Positions 18,118 through 27,381 are shown, counted from the stretch's first letter. The stretch is DNA of 64,000 bases from Hydrogenophaga sp. (GCA_018333605.1 JAGXSV010000050.1:1-64000), one strand, 5' to 3'. Notes: generated by a model not told the origin, from the letters alone. A program made the numbers and translations.

Positions 18118-20064
18118 TCATGCTGCGGCTTTCACAGGGGCAAAGGTCTTGGCGTCGCCCACCTTCAGCGTGGCGCTCACGCTGCCGGTGCGGCCGTCTT
18201 CAAACTTCACCTGGGTTTCGATGTATTGCTCGGTCTTGCCGCCATACAGCGCGTCGATCAGCACCTTGTACTTGTCGGCAATGAAGCCGCGGCGAACCTT
18301 GTTGGTGCGGGTGAGTTCGCCGTCGTCGGCGTCCAGTTCTTTGTGCAGCACCAGAAAGCGGCTGATCTGGCTGCCCGCCAGCAGTTCGTCGCGGCTCAGG
18401 TCGGCGTTCACCTTTTCCATGCAGTCGCGAATCAGTTCGTACACCTCGGGCTTTTGCGCCAGGTCGGTGTAGCCGGCGTAAGGCAGGTTGCGCCGCTCGG
18501 CCCAGTTGCCCACGGCCTCCATGTCGATGTTGACCATGACGCAGACCTTCTCGCGCTGGTCGCCATAGGCCACGGCTTCCTTGATGTACGAGAAGAACTT
18601 GAGCTTGTTCTCGACATATTTCGGCGCAAACATGGCGTTGTCAAAAGCACCGCCCTTGATGCGGCCCACGTCTTTCACGCGGTCGATGATCTTCAGGTGG
18701 CCCGAAGCGTCGATGAAGCCGGCGTCGCTGGTGTGGTACCAACCGTCGGCGGTGAGCACCTCGGCCGTGGCGGCCGGATTTTTGTAGTATTCCTTCAGCA
18801 AGCCGGGCGACTTCACCAGAATCTCGCCGGTCTCGCTCAGCTTGATCTCCACCCCTTCGCAGGGCACGCCCACCGTGTCGGCGCGGGCTTCGTGGTCGGG
18901 CTGCAGGCAGACAAACACCGCCGTTTCGGTGGAGCCGTAAAGCTGTTTCAGGTTGATGCCGATGGAGCGGTAGAAGCTGAACAGGTCGGGGCCAATGGCC
19001 TCGCCGGCCGTGTAGGCCACCCGCACCCGGCTCATGCCCAGGTTGTTGCGCAGCGGACCATAAACAAAAATATTGCCCAGCGCGTACAGCACCGAATCAA
19101 CCAGACCCACGGGTTTGCCGTCGAGCTTGTCGGGGCCCACGCGACGGGCCACGTCCATGAAGCTGTGGAACATCTTGCGCTTGAGGGCACCGGCGTCTTC
19201 CATGCGGATCATCACCGTGGTGAGCAAACCTTCAAACACCCGCGGTGGCGCGAAGTAATACGTGGGGCCGACCTCTTTCAGGTCGATGGTGACGGTGGCG
19301 CCCGACTCGGGGCAGTTCACCACATAGCCAGCCACCAGCCATTGCGCATAAGAAAAGATGTTCTGGCCAATCCAGGCCGGGGGCAGGTAAGCCAGCACCT
19401 CGTCTTTTTCGGTGAGCTTGTCAAAGCGCGTGCCCACCGCAGCGCGGTCGATCAGCGTGTTGTGCGTGTGCACCACGCCCTTGGGGTTGCCGGTGGTGCC
19501 GCTGGTGAAAAACATGGCCGCCACGTCGTCGGGCTGGGCCATGTCCACCTGTTCGCGAAACAGCTCGGGGTGGATCTTGGCGTAGGCCAAGCCGGCGGCC
19601 ACCAGCTCTTCCAGGGCGCCCAGGCCGGGTTCGTCGTACTTTCGCAGGCCGCGCGGGTCGTCGTAGTAGACATGCGAAAGCTGAGGGCAGCGGTCGCGAA
19701 TCTCCAGCATCTTGTCCACCTGCTCCTGGTCTTCCACCACCGCAAAGCGAATGTCGGCGTTGTTGATGGGGAACACGCATTCGGCGCCCACGGCATCCTG
19801 GTACAGCGGCACCGGAATGGCCCCAATGGACTGCGCGGCCAGCATGGTGGCGTACAGGCGGGGGCGGTTGGCACCGATCACCACCATGTGTTCGCCGCGC
19901 TGCAGGCCGGCCTGGTGCAGGCCGCAGGCAATGGCTTCCACCAGCTTGGCCATGGCAGCCCAACTGGTGGTCTGCCAGATGCCGTATTCCTTTTCGCGCA
20001 TGGCTGGCGCATCGGGGCGGCGTTGCGCGTGGTCCAGCAACAGCCGGGGGAAAGTGTTCTGCAT
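18118..20064 (-). CDS. AMP-dependent synthetase, long-chain acyl-CoA synthetase type
   Basis: The 648-aa enzyme is of the larger FAA1/FadD15-like class. It shows MFFTSGTTGNPKGVVHTH (phosphate-binding loop), AYTAGEAIGPDLFSFYRSIGINLKQLYGSTE (A5 motif at its end), WYHTSDAGFID and a hinge GHLKIIDRVKD. It would make acyl-CoA from a free acid and ATP. As first gene of the liv-type operon, just ahead of livG and behind AGGAGA, it is likely to trap the imported acid as a CoA ester. A second, PaaK-like ligase closes the same cluster. The chemical identity of the acid is not visible in the sequence. Confidence 0.88.
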   Translation of the reverse strand: MQNTFPRLLLDHAQRRPDAPAMREKEYGIWQTTSWAAMAKLVEAIACGLHQAGLQRGEHMVVIGANRPRLYATMLAAQSIGAIPVPLYQDAVGAECVFPINNADIRFAVVEDQEQVDKMLEIRDRCPQLSHVYYDDPRGLRKYDEPGLGALEELVAAGLAYAKIHPELFREQVDMAQPDDVAAMFFTSGTTGNPKGVVHTHNTLIDRAAVGTRFDKLTEKDEVLAYLPPAWIGQNIFSYAQWLVAGYVVNCPESGATVTIDLKEVGPTYYFAPPRVFEGLLTTVMIRMEDAGALKRKMFHSFMDVARRVGPDKLDGKPVGLVDSVLYALGNIFVYGPLRNNLGMSRVRVAYTAGEAIGPDLFSFYRSIGINLKQLYGSTETAVFVCLQPDHEARADTVGVPCEGVEIKLSETGEILVKSPGLLKEYYKNPAATAEVLTADGWYHTSDAGFIDASGHLKIIDRVKDVGRIKGGAFDNAMFAPKYVENKLKFFSYIKEAVAYGDQREKVCVMVNIDMEAVGNWAERRNLPYAGYTDLAQKPEVYELIRDCMEKVNADLSRDELLAGSQISRFLVLHKELDADDGELTRTNKVRRGFIADKYKVLIDALYGGKTEQYIETQVKFEDGRTGSVSATLKVGDAKTFAPVKAAA

Positions 20065-20175
20065 GGCAAGGTCTCCTGGAGTCCGGGGACCTGTCCAGAG
20101 CCCCTCTGGATCGATTCGGTCGCACCGCATTCAAATCTTTCTGCTGCGGATGTTAGGCTTGTGTTTGACGTTATG

Positions 20176-20193
20176 TTGTCAGTGCGACGACAA
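20176..20193. promoter_or_regulatory. Dyad in the divergent promoter, candidate Crp/Fnr-type operator
   Basis: TTGTC and GACAA flank 8 bp in the 189-bp gap between the ligase-liv operon and the divergent Crp/Fnr gene. Its size and position suit the dimeric regulator encoded next to it, but it does not match the classical Crp or Fnr consensus. Autoregulation and control of the liv operon are inferred. Confidence 0.4.
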
Positions 20194-20208
20194 TTGAGGG
20201 GTCTTCCT

Positions 20209-20232
20209 CCCTAGGACTTTCCCTAGTACTTT
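20209..20232. repeat. Tandem 12-bp repeat in the divergent promoter
   Basis: CCCTAGGACTTT is followed directly by CCCTAGTACTTT (one mismatch). The pair lies 22 bp before the Crp/Fnr start codon, and each unit is about one helical turn long, so it could be two side-by-side binding sites. No regulator is assigned. Confidence 0.5.
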
Positions 20233-20253
20233 TTGATCGTCTCGGTCAGCCCC

Positions 20254-20988
20254 ATGTCAACTTTTCTCTCTAATCGCCAAGGTGCTGTGCTGCGTGAGTG
20301 GGCCCGTGCGCCCACCGACGCCGAGTTGGCGCAGATCCCCTGGTTGCGCAGCCTGGCTCCGGCCGAACGTGAGCGTGCACTGGAAGTGCTGGCGGTCACC
20401 GAGGCTCTGCCGGGCGACTACATCATTCGCGTCGGGCGTTCCGCCACCTACTGGTTTGGTCTGGTGGACGGGCTGCTGAAAATGAACAATGACGAGTCGC
20501 AGGGCTTCGCCATCACCTTCACCGGCCTGGCGCCCGGCGGCTGGTTTGGCGAGGGCACCGTGCTCAAACGCGAGCCCTACCGCTACAACGTGCAGGCGCT
20601 GCGCAAGTGCCGTGTGGCCGGGGTGCCGGTGGAGACGTTTCACTGGTTGCTCGACCACTCCATCGGTTTCAACCGTTTCGTCATGCTGCAACTCAACGAG
20701 CGCTTGGGCCAGTTCATCGCCGCCCGCGAAATTGACCGCCTGAACAATCCCGACCTGCGCGTGGCCCGCAACCTCGCCGCCCTGTTTCACCCGCTGCTCT
20801 CGCCCAACGTGGACGGCATTTTGCGCATCACGCAGCAAGAGCTGGCTTATCTGGTGGGGCTGTCGCGCCAGCGCGTCAACGAAGCTTTGTCCACCCTGTC
20901 CGCCAAAGGCTGGATACGCGTGGAATACGGCGGCCTGCGCGTGCTCGACCTGGCCGCGCTGCGCTCGGGCGAACTGGAGCCCCGCTGA
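20254..20988 (+). CDS. Crp/Fnr-family transcriptional regulator
   Basis: The 244-aa protein has an N-terminal cyclic-nucleotide-binding-type beta-roll (about 40-150, including GDYIIRVGRSATYWFGLVDGLLKM and GWFGEGTVLKRE) and a C-terminal winged helix (ITQQELAYLVGLSRQRVNEALSTLSAKGWIRV). The Cys cluster of true Fnr is absent, so oxygen sensing by an iron-sulfur centre is not expected. It is transcribed divergently from the ligase/Liv cluster and probably controls it. The chosen ATG gives M-S-T-F-L-S-N; an earlier TTG at 20233 is possible. Confidence 0.88.
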   Translation: MSTFLSNRQGAVLREWARAPTDAELAQIPWLRSLAPAERERALEVLAVTEALPGDYIIRVGRSATYWFGLVDGLLKMNNDESQGFAITFTGLAPGGWFGEGTVLKREPYRYNVQALRKCRVAGVPVETFHWLLDHSIGFNRFVMLQLNERLGQFIAAREIDRLNNPDLRVARNLAALFHPLLSPNVDGILRITQQELAYLVGLSRQRVNEALSTLSAKGWIRVEYGGLRVLDLAALRSGELEPR

Positions 20989-21048
20989 GCAGCGGCCAAC
21001 CATGCAAATCCTTTTTTATTCACCCATTCATCTGGGATGATCCCCCCC

Positions 21049-22398
21049 ATGACGACCGACAAACCCGCCCGCACCCTCAAGCTCAACCCGGGCACTGCCG
21101 CCAAGCCGCCCAGTGACCCCTATGCCCCGCGCCGCGCGCCCGTGCGCCCACCCGGCCCGGCCCGCGCCAAAAGCGTGTCGGCCTCGGCACCCAAGCCGCC
21201 CCGTGCTGCGCCCGATCGCGCCGCCGGCCCGCGCGGTGCGCCCCCGCCAGACCGGCGCGAGCGCCGCTGGGAAGGCAACCCGAACAGCCGCCCCGATGGC
21301 CGCGAGGCCCCCCGCCAAGACATGCGGCAAGACCAACGCCAACCGCCACGGCAAGACCCCCGCGGCCGTGCCGAGCAACCCAATGCCTATGGCCGCCCGC
21401 CAGCTGGCCCGCGCGGCGACGAGCGCGGCTGGAACGACCGCCCCGCCCCCCGCCAGGGCGACCGGCCCGGCCGCAGCGAGCCCTATGGCAACCCGCGCGA
21501 CCCGCGCGACGCGCCCTACGGCGACCGCGCTGCGCGTGGCCCGTCCAACGCACCGCGTCCGGTGCAGCCGCACCGGCCCGACCTTGCCCGTGTGGGCAAC
21601 GTGCGCGGTGAAATCCGCCTGAACAAACGCATGGCCGACCTGGGCCTGTGCTCGCGCCGCGAGGCCGACGAATGGATTGCCCGCGGCTGGGTGCTGGTCA
21701 ACGGCGAACCCGCCGTCATGGGCATGCCCGTGGCGCCCGACGCCCAGGTCGACGTGCTGCCCCAGGCGCGCCACCAGCAGGCCGGGCAGGTCACCATCTT
21801 GTTGCACAAGCCCATGGGCTACGTGAGCGGCCAGCCCGAAGACGGCCACGAAGCCGCCGCCACCCTCATCGGCGCGCCCAGCCAGTGGCGCGGCGATGCC
21901 CGCCACCCGGCCGACAGCCGCCGTTTCGCCCCCGAACACACCCGCGGCCTTGCGCCCTGCGGCCGGCTCGACATCGATTCGGTGGGCCTGCTCGTGCTCA
22001 CGCAAGACGGCCGCGTGGCCCGCACCCTCATCGGTGAGAGCAGCGGCATTGAAAAAGAATATTTGGTGCGCGTGCACTACGCGCCCAACGGCCCGAATGG
22101 TTCTGGCGTGGTCACGCAAAACGTGCAGGCCGCCTTTCCCGCCGACAAGCTGGCCCTGCTGCGCCACGGCCTGAGCCTGGACGACCAACCCCTCAAACCC
22201 GCGCAGGTGGACTGGATGAATCCTGAGCAACTGTGCTTCATCCTCACCGAAGGCAAAAAACGCCAGATCCGCCGCATGTGCGAACAGGTGGGCCTGCACG
22301 TGGTGGGCCTCAAGCGCATCCGCATTGGCAACGTGGTGCTGGGCAACCTGCCGGTGGGGCAATGGCGTTATCTGGGGGCGGGGGAGTCGTTTGCCTGA
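21049..22398 (+). CDS. rRNA pseudouridine synthase (S4 + RsuA/RluB/E/F type) with long disordered N-terminus
   Basis: Residues about 1-180 are Pro/Arg/Ala/Asp-rich low-complexity sequence with repeated R-D-P-R and R-P-x-G patches. An S4 RNA-binding domain follows ([22 protein letters not shown]), then the catalytic domain with the nucleophilic Asp in [17 protein letters not shown] and the C-terminal [19 protein letters not shown]. It isomerises uridine in 23S or 16S rRNA; RluF/RluB-like activity is most likely but the exact site cannot be read. The start is uncertain between ATG 21037 and 21049. The tail resembles basic, RNA-tethering extensions seen in betaproteobacterial members. Confidence 0.85.
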   Translation: MTTDKPARTLKLNPGTAAKPPSDPYAPRRAPVRPPGPARAKSVSASAPKPPRAAPDRAAGPRGAPPPDRRERRWEGNPNSRPDGREAPRQDMRQDQRQPPRQDPRGRAEQPNAYGRPPAGPRGDERGWNDRPAPRQGDRPGRSEPYGNPRDPRDAPYGDRAARGPSNAPRPVQPHRPDLARVGNVRGEIRLNKRMADLGLCSRREADEWIARGWVLVNGEPAVMGMPVAPDAQVDVLPQARHQQAGQVTILLHKPMGYVSGQPEDGHEAAATLIGAPSQWRGDARHPADSRRFAPEHTRGLAPCGRLDIDSVGLLVLTQDGRVARTLIGESSGIEKEYLVRVHYAPNGPNGSGVVTQNVQAAFPADKLALLRHGLSLDDQPLKPAQVDWMNPEQLCFILTEGKKRQIRRMCEQVGLHVVGLKRIRIGNVVLGNLPVGQWRYLGAGESFA

Positions 22399-22486
22399 CC
22401 CGGTGAGTGGGACGCTGCTTCGACATCAAACGAGGTACAGGGTGTGGCTGCCCATGGCGGCATTCTGACCCCAGGTACAAGTCACC

Positions 22487-23761
22487 ATGACCACGCCCAC
22501 CCCACCCAAGACCCCCAGGCGCGCCGTGCTGCGCCATGTGCGCCCGACGGATTTACGCAGCGCGGCCCAGCTGGCCTCGCAGGCCACGCAGGGTGTGATC
22601 AACATCACCGAGGGGGTGCACCAGTCGGTGCTGCGGCGGCTGGGGTTTTCGGCTGGGGCTTCAGCCGGGCAGGCCAGTGGCCTCACCGGGCAGATTTACC
22701 GGGGCATTCGCGGTGTGGCGCACATCGTGGGCCACGGGCTGGACGGCGCGTTGGCCCTGCTGCTGCCGCTGGTGGACGACCCGGCCACGCACCCCGACGC
22801 TTCGCCCGAGCGCGAGGCGGTGCTGGCTGCGCTCAACGGTGTGCTGGGCGACCGCCTGCAGAGCTTTGGCAACCCGCTGGCCCAGCGCATGGAGCTGCGC
22901 CAGGGCGGGCAGGTGTTGCCGCTGGCGCCTGCCGCGCTGAAGGCGCAGCTGACCCAGCCCAGCCCCCACCTGCTGTTGCTGGCGCACGGCCTGTGCATGA
23001 GCGACACGCAATGGCAGCGCAGCGGGCACGATCACGGCGCGTTTTGGGCGCAGGCGCTGGGCTGCACGCCGGTTTACCTGCGCTACAACAGCGGTTTGCA
23101 CACCTCCACCAACGGCCATGAACTGGCCCGGCAACTGGAGCAGCTGGTGGCGGCCTGGCCGGTGCCGCTGCAGCGCATCACCCTTGTGGGCCACAGCATG
23201 GGTGGGCTGGTGGCGCGTTCGGCCGTGCAGTCTGCGCGCGCGGCGGGCCAGCGCTGGCCCGCGCTGTTGCGCGAACTGGTGTTTCTGGGCACGCCGCACC
23301 ACGGCGCGCCGCTGGAGCGCGCGGGCCACGGGGTGGACCTGCTGCTGGCTTCTTCGCCCCACACGCTGCCGTTTGCCAAGCTGGGCAAGATTCGCAGCGC
23401 CGGCATCACCGACCTGCGCCACGGCCATGTGCTGGACGCCGACTGGCAGGGCCGCGACCGCTTTGCCTCGCCCGACGACCACCGCACACCGCTGCCATTG
23501 CCCGAGGGCGTGGCCTGCTTCGCCGTGGCCGCCACGCTGGCGTCCAGGCGCGGCCTGCTGGCTGACCGGCTGCTGGGCGACGGCCTGGTGCCGCTCAACA
23601 GCGCGCTGGGGCAGCACGACGAGCCTGCCCGCCGCCTGGTGTTTGCCCGCGAAAGCCAGTACCTGGCCTACCGCACCGGCCACCTGGACCTGCTGTCAAG
23701 CCCTGAGGTGGCGGCGCAGGTGCTGGCGTGGTTGCGTCCGGCGCCCGACGCCGGGGCTTGA
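22487..23761 (+). CDS. Alpha/beta-hydrolase, lipase/PGAP1-like
   Basis: The 424-aa protein has the nucleophile elbow GHSMGGLVARSAV in its second half, preceded by LLLLAHGLCMSDTQW (oxyanion strand region) and followed by ELVFLGTPHHGAPLERAGH, a pattern of triacylglycerol-lipase/esterase proteins that act on lipids or acyl esters. Candidate acid and His of the triad lie toward the C-terminus (GDGLVPLNSALG and YRTGHLDLLSS). The N-terminal 120 residues contain helical segments but no clear signal peptide, so a cytosolic or membrane-associated location is likely. Substrate unknown. The stop codon overlaps the candidate heat-shock promoter of htpG. Confidence 0.8.
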   Translation: MTTPTPPKTPRRAVLRHVRPTDLRSAAQLASQATQGVINITEGVHQSVLRRLGFSAGASAGQASGLTGQIYRGIRGVAHIVGHGLDGALALLLPLVDDPATHPDASPEREAVLAALNGVLGDRLQSFGNPLAQRMELRQGGQVLPLAPAALKAQLTQPSPHLLLLAHGLCMSDTQWQRSGHDHGAFWAQALGCTPVYLRYNSGLHTSTNGHELARQLEQLVAAWPVPLQRITLVGHSMGGLVARSAVQSARAAGQRWPALLRELVFLGTPHHGAPLERAGHGVDLLLASSPHTLPFAKLGKIRSAGITDLRHGHVLDADWQGRDRFASPDDHRTPLPLPEGVACFAVAATLASRRGLLADRLLGDGLVPLNSALGQHDEPARRLVFARESQYLAYRTGHLDLLSSPEVAAQVLAWLRPAPDAGA

Positions 23762-23783
23762 AAAGCCCCGAACCGCCCATAAT
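23757..23783 (+). promoter_or_regulatory. Candidate sigma-32 (heat-shock) promoter for htpG
   Basis: CTTGAAA (23757-23763), an 11-bp spacer and GCCCATAA (23775-23782) match the RpoH consensus CTTGAAA / CCCCATNT well. The start of transcription would be near 23790, leaving a leader of about 58 bases before the htpG ATG. The -35 element overlaps the stop codon of the upstream hydrolase gene and the loop of a perfect stem (CGGGGCTT-GAA-AAGCCCCG, 23752-23770). Confidence 0.65.
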
Positions 23784-23847
23784 TCACGCCTTGCCTGATC
23801 GCTCCTGGAAGGAGCGCGCCCCTGTTTTTAGAACCTAACAAAGATCC

Positions 23848-25797
23848 ATGAGCAAACAAACCCTGTCATTCCAGGCCGAAGTGTCGCAACTGCTGCACCT
23901 CGTCACCCATTCGCTGTATTCGAACCCCGACATTTTCTTGCGTGAGCTGGTTTCCAACGCGTCGGACGCCTGCGACAAGCTGCGTTTTGAAGGCCTGAAC
24001 AACGCCGCGCTGTTTGAAGACGCGCCGAACCTGGACGTGCGCGTGGCGTTCGACAAGGACGCCAAGACCATCACCATCACCGACAACGGCATTGGCATGA
24101 GCCTGGCCGAGGCGGTGGAGCACCTGGGCACGATTGCCAAGAGCGGCACCAAAGATTTCATGAGCCACCTGAGCGGTGACCAGAAGCAGGACGCGCAGCT
24201 GATCGGCCAGTTTGGCGTGGGCTTTTATTCGGGCTTCATCGTGGCCGACCAGATCGTGGTGGAAAGCCGCCGCGCCGGCCTGCCGGCGGCCGAGGGTGTG
24301 CGCTGGAGCAGCGGCGGCACCGGTGACTTTGAGGTGGAAGCCATTGAGCGCGCCGCGCGCGGCACCAGCATCACGCTGCACCTGCGCGACGACAAGACCG
24401 ATTACCTGAGCCACTGGAAGCTCAAACAGATCATTGGCAAATACTCGGACCACATCAGCCTGCCCATCTTGATGCAGAAGGAAGCGTGGGATGCCGAGAA
24501 GAGCGAGTATGTGAAGCAAGACGCGTGGGAGGCCGTGAACTCGGCCAACGCGCTGTGGGCGCGCAGCAAAAAAGACATTTCCGACGAGCAGTACGCCGAG
24601 TTTTACAAAAACCTCAGCTACGACCAGGACGCCCCGCTGGCCTGGAGCCACAACCGCGTGGAAGGCAGCACCGAATACACGCAGCTGCTCTACATTCCGG
24701 CCAAAGCGCCGGTGGACCTGTGGAACCGCGACCGCAAGGCCGGCATCAAGCTCTACGTCAAACGCGTCTTCATCATGGACGAGGCCGAGGCGCTGATGCC
24801 CTCGTACCTGCGCTGGGTCAAGGGCGTGGTGGATTCGGCGGATTTGCCGCTCAACGTGAGCCGCGAGCTGCTGCAGGAAAGCCGCGACGTGAAGGCGATC
24901 CGCGAAGGCAGCACCCGCCGTGTGCTGGCCATGCTGGAAGACCTGGCCAAAAAAGATGTGGCGCCCAAAGCCGAAGAGGGCGCTGACGGCGTGACCGACG
25001 TGGTGAGCGCTGAAGACCAAGCCGCCGCCGAAAAAGACGCCGGCAAGTACAGCGCGTTTTACGCCGAATTTGGCGCCGTGCTGAAAGAAGGCCTGGGCGA
25101 AGACTTTGCCAACCGCGAGAAGCTGGCCAAGCTGCTGCGCTTTGCCTCCACCACCAGCGACACCGTGAGCGTGAGCCTGGTCGACTACAAGGCCCGCATG
25201 AAAGAAGGCCAGCAGGCCATTTACTACATCACTGCCGACAACCTGGCTGCCGCCAAAAACAGCCCGCAGCTGGAGGTGTTCCGCAAAAAAGGCATTGAAG
25301 TGCTGCTGATGACGGACCGCGTGGACGAGTGGGCGCTGTCGCACCTGCACGATTTCGACGGCACCCCCCTGCAAAGCGTGGCCAAGGGCGCGGTGGACCT
25401 GGGCGACCTGCAGGACGAGGCCGAGAAAAAAGCCGCCGAAGAGGCCGCCGAAACCTTCAAGCCGATGCTGGAGCGCCTGAAGGCCAGCCTGAAAGACAAG
25501 GCCGAGGACGTGCGCGTGACCACCCGCCTGGTGGACTCACCGGCCTGCCTGGTGGTGCAAGACCACGGCATGAGCACCCAACTGGCCCGCATGCTCAAGC
25601 AAGCCGGCCAGCAGGCGCCCGAGGTGAAGCCGATTCTGGAGGTGAACGCCGACCACGCGCTGGTGAAAAAGCTGGAGAGCAGCGCGCACTTTGACGACCT
25701 GGCCCACATCCTGTTTGACCAGGCTTTGCTGGCCGAGGGCGGCTTGCCGGAAGACCCGGCCGCCTATGTCAAGCGGGTCAACGCCTTGCTGGTCTGA
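23848..25797 (+). CDS. htpG: Molecular chaperone HtpG (Hsp90)
   Basis: The 649-aa cytosolic chaperone carries the GHKL ATPase signatures [33 protein letters not shown] and [15 protein letters not shown] in the first 130 residues. The middle-domain [17 protein letters not shown] and C-terminal dimerisation region are intact. ATP-driven clamping helps refold or hold client proteins under heat and other stress. The length is close to the usual 620-650 residues. Expression from a sigma-32-type promoter just upstream fits the protein. A GC-rich imperfect hairpin follows about 65 bp after the stop. Confidence 0.97.
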   Translation: MSKQTLSFQAEVSQLLHLVTHSLYSNPDIFLRELVSNASDACDKLRFEGLNNAALFEDAPNLDVRVAFDKDAKTITITDNGIGMSLAEAVEHLGTIAKSGTKDFMSHLSGDQKQDAQLIGQFGVGFYSGFIVADQIVVESRRAGLPAAEGVRWSSGGTGDFEVEAIERAARGTSITLHLRDDKTDYLSHWKLKQIIGKYSDHISLPILMQKEAWDAEKSEYVKQDAWEAVNSANALWARSKKDISDEQYAEFYKNLSYDQDAPLAWSHNRVEGSTEYTQLLYIPAKAPVDLWNRDRKAGIKLYVKRVFIMDEAEALMPSYLRWVKGVVDSADLPLNVSRELLQESRDVKAIREGSTRRVLAMLEDLAKKDVAPKAEEGADGVTDVVSAEDQAAAEKDAGKYSAFYAEFGAVLKEGLGEDFANREKLAKLLRFASTTSDTVSVSLVDYKARMKEGQQAIYYITADNLAAAKNSPQLEVFRKKGIEVLLMTDRVDEWALSHLHDFDGTPLQSVAKGAVDLGDLQDEAEKKAAEEAAETFKPMLERLKASLKDKAEDVRVTTRLVDSPACLVVQDHGMSTQLARMLKQAGQQAPEVKPILEVNADHALVKKLESSAHFDDLAHILFDQALLAEGGLPEDPAAYVKRVNALLV

Positions 25798-25863
25798 CGC
25801 GGTTTGCCTGACGCATGGGTTTGACCCCTGTGGTTGGCCCAAAGGCTCGGTCTACTCAGGCCG

Positions 25864-25894
25864 AACCCCCGGTGCTGTGCGCAGAACCGGGGTT
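25864..25894 (+). terminator. Possible terminator after htpG
   Basis: AACCCCCGGT pairs with ACCGGGGTT (one bulged C) around a 12-base loop and is followed by TTTGCTCTTTC. A second imperfect hairpin (ACAGCCC.GGGCC with GGCCC.GGGCTGT, 25916-25955) lies just before the next gene. The T-tract is weak. Confidence 0.4.
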
Positions 25895-25993
25895 TGCTCT
25901 TTCAGGCGTTTCGTAACAGCCCGTGGGCCGGGGAACGCCCGGGCCCGTGGGCTGTCAAAATAGCGTTTGCCAGTGAACCCGGAGGCCCGCGCC

Positions 25994-26329
25994 ATGAACA
26001 CCCAACCCACCCTGTCTCTGTTTTTGAGCCGCACCAGCTCTGCGCTGCTGCTGGCTGGCGCTGCGCTGCTGAGTGGCTGCGCGTCGGTGGGCATCGGCAT
26101 TCCCCTTGGCCCGTTTTCCATTGGTGTGGGGGTGGGTTCGGGCGGTGTGAACCTGGGTGTGGGCACCGGCGTGGGGCCGGTGGGTGTGGGCGTGGGTGTG
26201 AACCAGGACGGCCGGGTCAGCGCAGGCGCGGGCGTGGGGGTGAGCACCCCCATGGGCGACAGCAAAGCCCGCGTGGGTGTGGGCGTGGGCACCAGCACCA
26301 CCATTTACGACCCCAACGACAAGAAGTAA
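25994..26329 (+). CDS. Small Gly/Val-rich lipoprotein, unknown function
   Basis: The 111-aa protein has a lipoprotein signal peptide (LSRTSSALLLAGAALLSGC) with lipobox L-L-S-G-C, so Cys is the probable mature N-terminus and the protein is membrane-anchored in the periplasm or outer membrane. The mature part is dominated by alternating Gly-Val (GVGVGSGGVNLGVGTGVG, then GVGVGVN), a pattern suggesting a beta-structured or glycine-loop repeat. The ATG at 25994 has a strong GGAGG ribosome-binding site 8 bases upstream; a start at 25967 does not. A bidirectional terminator follows. I do not recognise the family. Confidence 0.75.
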   Translation: MNTQPTLSLFLSRTSSALLLAGAALLSGCASVGIGIPLGPFSIGVGVGSGGVNLGVGTGVGPVGVGVGVNQDGRVSAGAGVGVSTPMGDSKARVGVGVGTSTTIYDPNDKK

Positions 26330-26347
26330 CGCCCACCCGCCGGGCAC

Positions 26348-26383
26348 AAAAAAGCCCACCCGGGCAGCCGGGTGGGCTTTTTT
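26348..26383. terminator. Bidirectional rho-independent terminator
   Basis: AAAAAAGCCCACCCGG and CCGGGTGGGCTTTTTT are perfect complements around GCAG. It serves the lipoprotein gene on the plus strand and ohr on the minus strand, which converge here. Confidence 0.95.
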
Positions 26384-26420
26384 GATTTCGCCTTTTGGTG
26401 TGCGCGAAACCCGCTCAGCT

Positions 26421-26849
26421 TCAGACCAGCGTGATCGTCACTTCAATGTTGCCGCGGGTGGCGTTGGAGTAGGGGCACACCTGGTGCGCGGTGTCCACCA
26501 GGTCCTGGGCCACTGCGCGGTCCATGCCGGGCAGGCTCACGGCCAGGCGGGCGGCGATGCCAAAGCCGGCCGGGATGGGGCCAATGTCCACTTCGGCGTC
26601 AATCGACGCATCGGCCGGCACGGCCACTTTTTTCAGGCCCGCCACGTGCTTGAGCGCGCCCATGAAGCAGGCCGAATAGCCGGCGGCAAACAGCTGCTCC
26701 GGGTTGGTGGCGGTGCCCGCGCCGCCCATCGCCTTGGGTGGTGTCAGTTTGATGTCGAGCAGGCCGTCGTCGCTGCGCGAGCTGCCTTCGCGGCCGCCGG
26801 TGGTGTGGGCGCGGGCGGTGTAAATCACTTGGTTGAGAGCGGTTGCCAT
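26421..26849 (-). CDS. ohr: Organic hydroperoxide resistance protein (Ohr, OsmC family)
   Basis: The 142-aa thiol peroxidase reduces organic hydroperoxides with lipoyl-protein or similar electron donors. The family pattern is clear: YTARAHTTGGREGSSRSDDGLLDIKL at the front, the peroxidatic Cys in LFAAGYSACFMGAL, and the resolving Cys in HQVCPYSNATRGNIEV. Arg20, which orients the peroxidatic Cys in characterised Ohr proteins, lies in the GGREG segment. The start at 26849 has AGGAAA upstream. It follows ohrR by 53 bp in the same direction with no operator in the gap, so the pair is one regulated unit. Confidence 0.95.
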   Translation of the reverse strand: MATALNQVIYTARAHTTGGREGSSRSDDGLLDIKLTPPKAMGGAGTATNPEQLFAAGYSACFMGALKHVAGLKKVAVPADASIDAEVDIGPIPAGFGIAARLAVSLPGMDRAVAQDLVDTAHQVCPYSNATRGNIEVTITLV

Positions 26850-26902
26850 GGGGGTTTCCTGGGGTTGAGTGCTTCTGGGAAGCGGGTTGTAAAACGGGGT
26901 GC

Positions 26903-27364
26903 TCAAGCGGTGAGCCGGTTGCGCAAGGTGTGAATCTGGTGGGTGAGCGCCAGGGCCTCGGCCACGTCGCACTGCGATGCCTGCAGCACGCAGCCGGGAA
27001 TGCGCGCCGCGCGTTGTTTGAGCGCGCGCCCGGCCGCACTCAGGCGCACCAGCACGCGGCGTTCGTCCTGCGTGTCACGCAGCCGCGACACCAGGCCCGC
27101 CGTTTCCAGGCGCTTGAGCAGCGGGGTGAGCGTGCCGGAGTCCAGGTAAAGCCGTTCGCCCAGCTCGGACACCGTGAGCCCATCGCTTTCCCACAGCACC
27201 AGCAAGGCCAGGTACTGCGGGTAGGTGATGCCCAGCGCGTCGAGCAGCGGTTTGTAGAGCTTGGTCATGGCCAGCGAGGCCGAATACAGCGCAAAGCAGA
27301 GCTGGTTGTCCAGGCGCAGGGCCTGGTCGGACAGGGCGTTGCTGGGGGTGTTGCGTGTGGTCAT
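26903..27364 (-). CDS. ohrR: OhrR, MarR-family organic-hydroperoxide repressor
   Basis: The 153-aa winged-helix repressor has the sensing Cys in the N-terminal [16 protein letters not shown], as in OhrR from other bacteria, and the DNA-binding region [26 protein letters not shown] with wing [14 protein letters not shown] second Cys ([13 protein letters not shown]) near the C-terminus suggests the two-Cys mechanism. Oxidation of the sensing thiol by hydroperoxides releases the operator. It is cotranscribed with ohr from a promoter holding two operator-like dyads (27382-27409). The ATG 27364 is chosen over 27385 because the longer frame runs into the operator. Confidence 0.93.
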   Translation of the reverse strand: MTTRNTPSNALSDQALRLDNQLCFALYSASLAMTKLYKPLLDALGITYPQYLALLVLWESDGLTVSELGERLYLDSGTLTPLLKRLETAGLVSRLRDTQDERRVLVRLSAAGRALKQRAARIPGCVLQASQCDVAEALALTHQIHTLRNRLTA

Positions 27365-27381
27365 GGCCTGTAATGTAGAGG

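Noticed and set aside
18034-20214. 726-codon plus-strand ORF opposite the acyl-CoA synthetase
   Set aside because: Antisense shadow with no recognisable domain; the minus-strand enzyme motifs are continuous.
20233-20253. TTG start adding seven residues to the Crp/Fnr protein
   Set aside because: Overlaps the tandem 12-mers; the ATG at 20254 gives a normal N-terminus. Kept only as a note.
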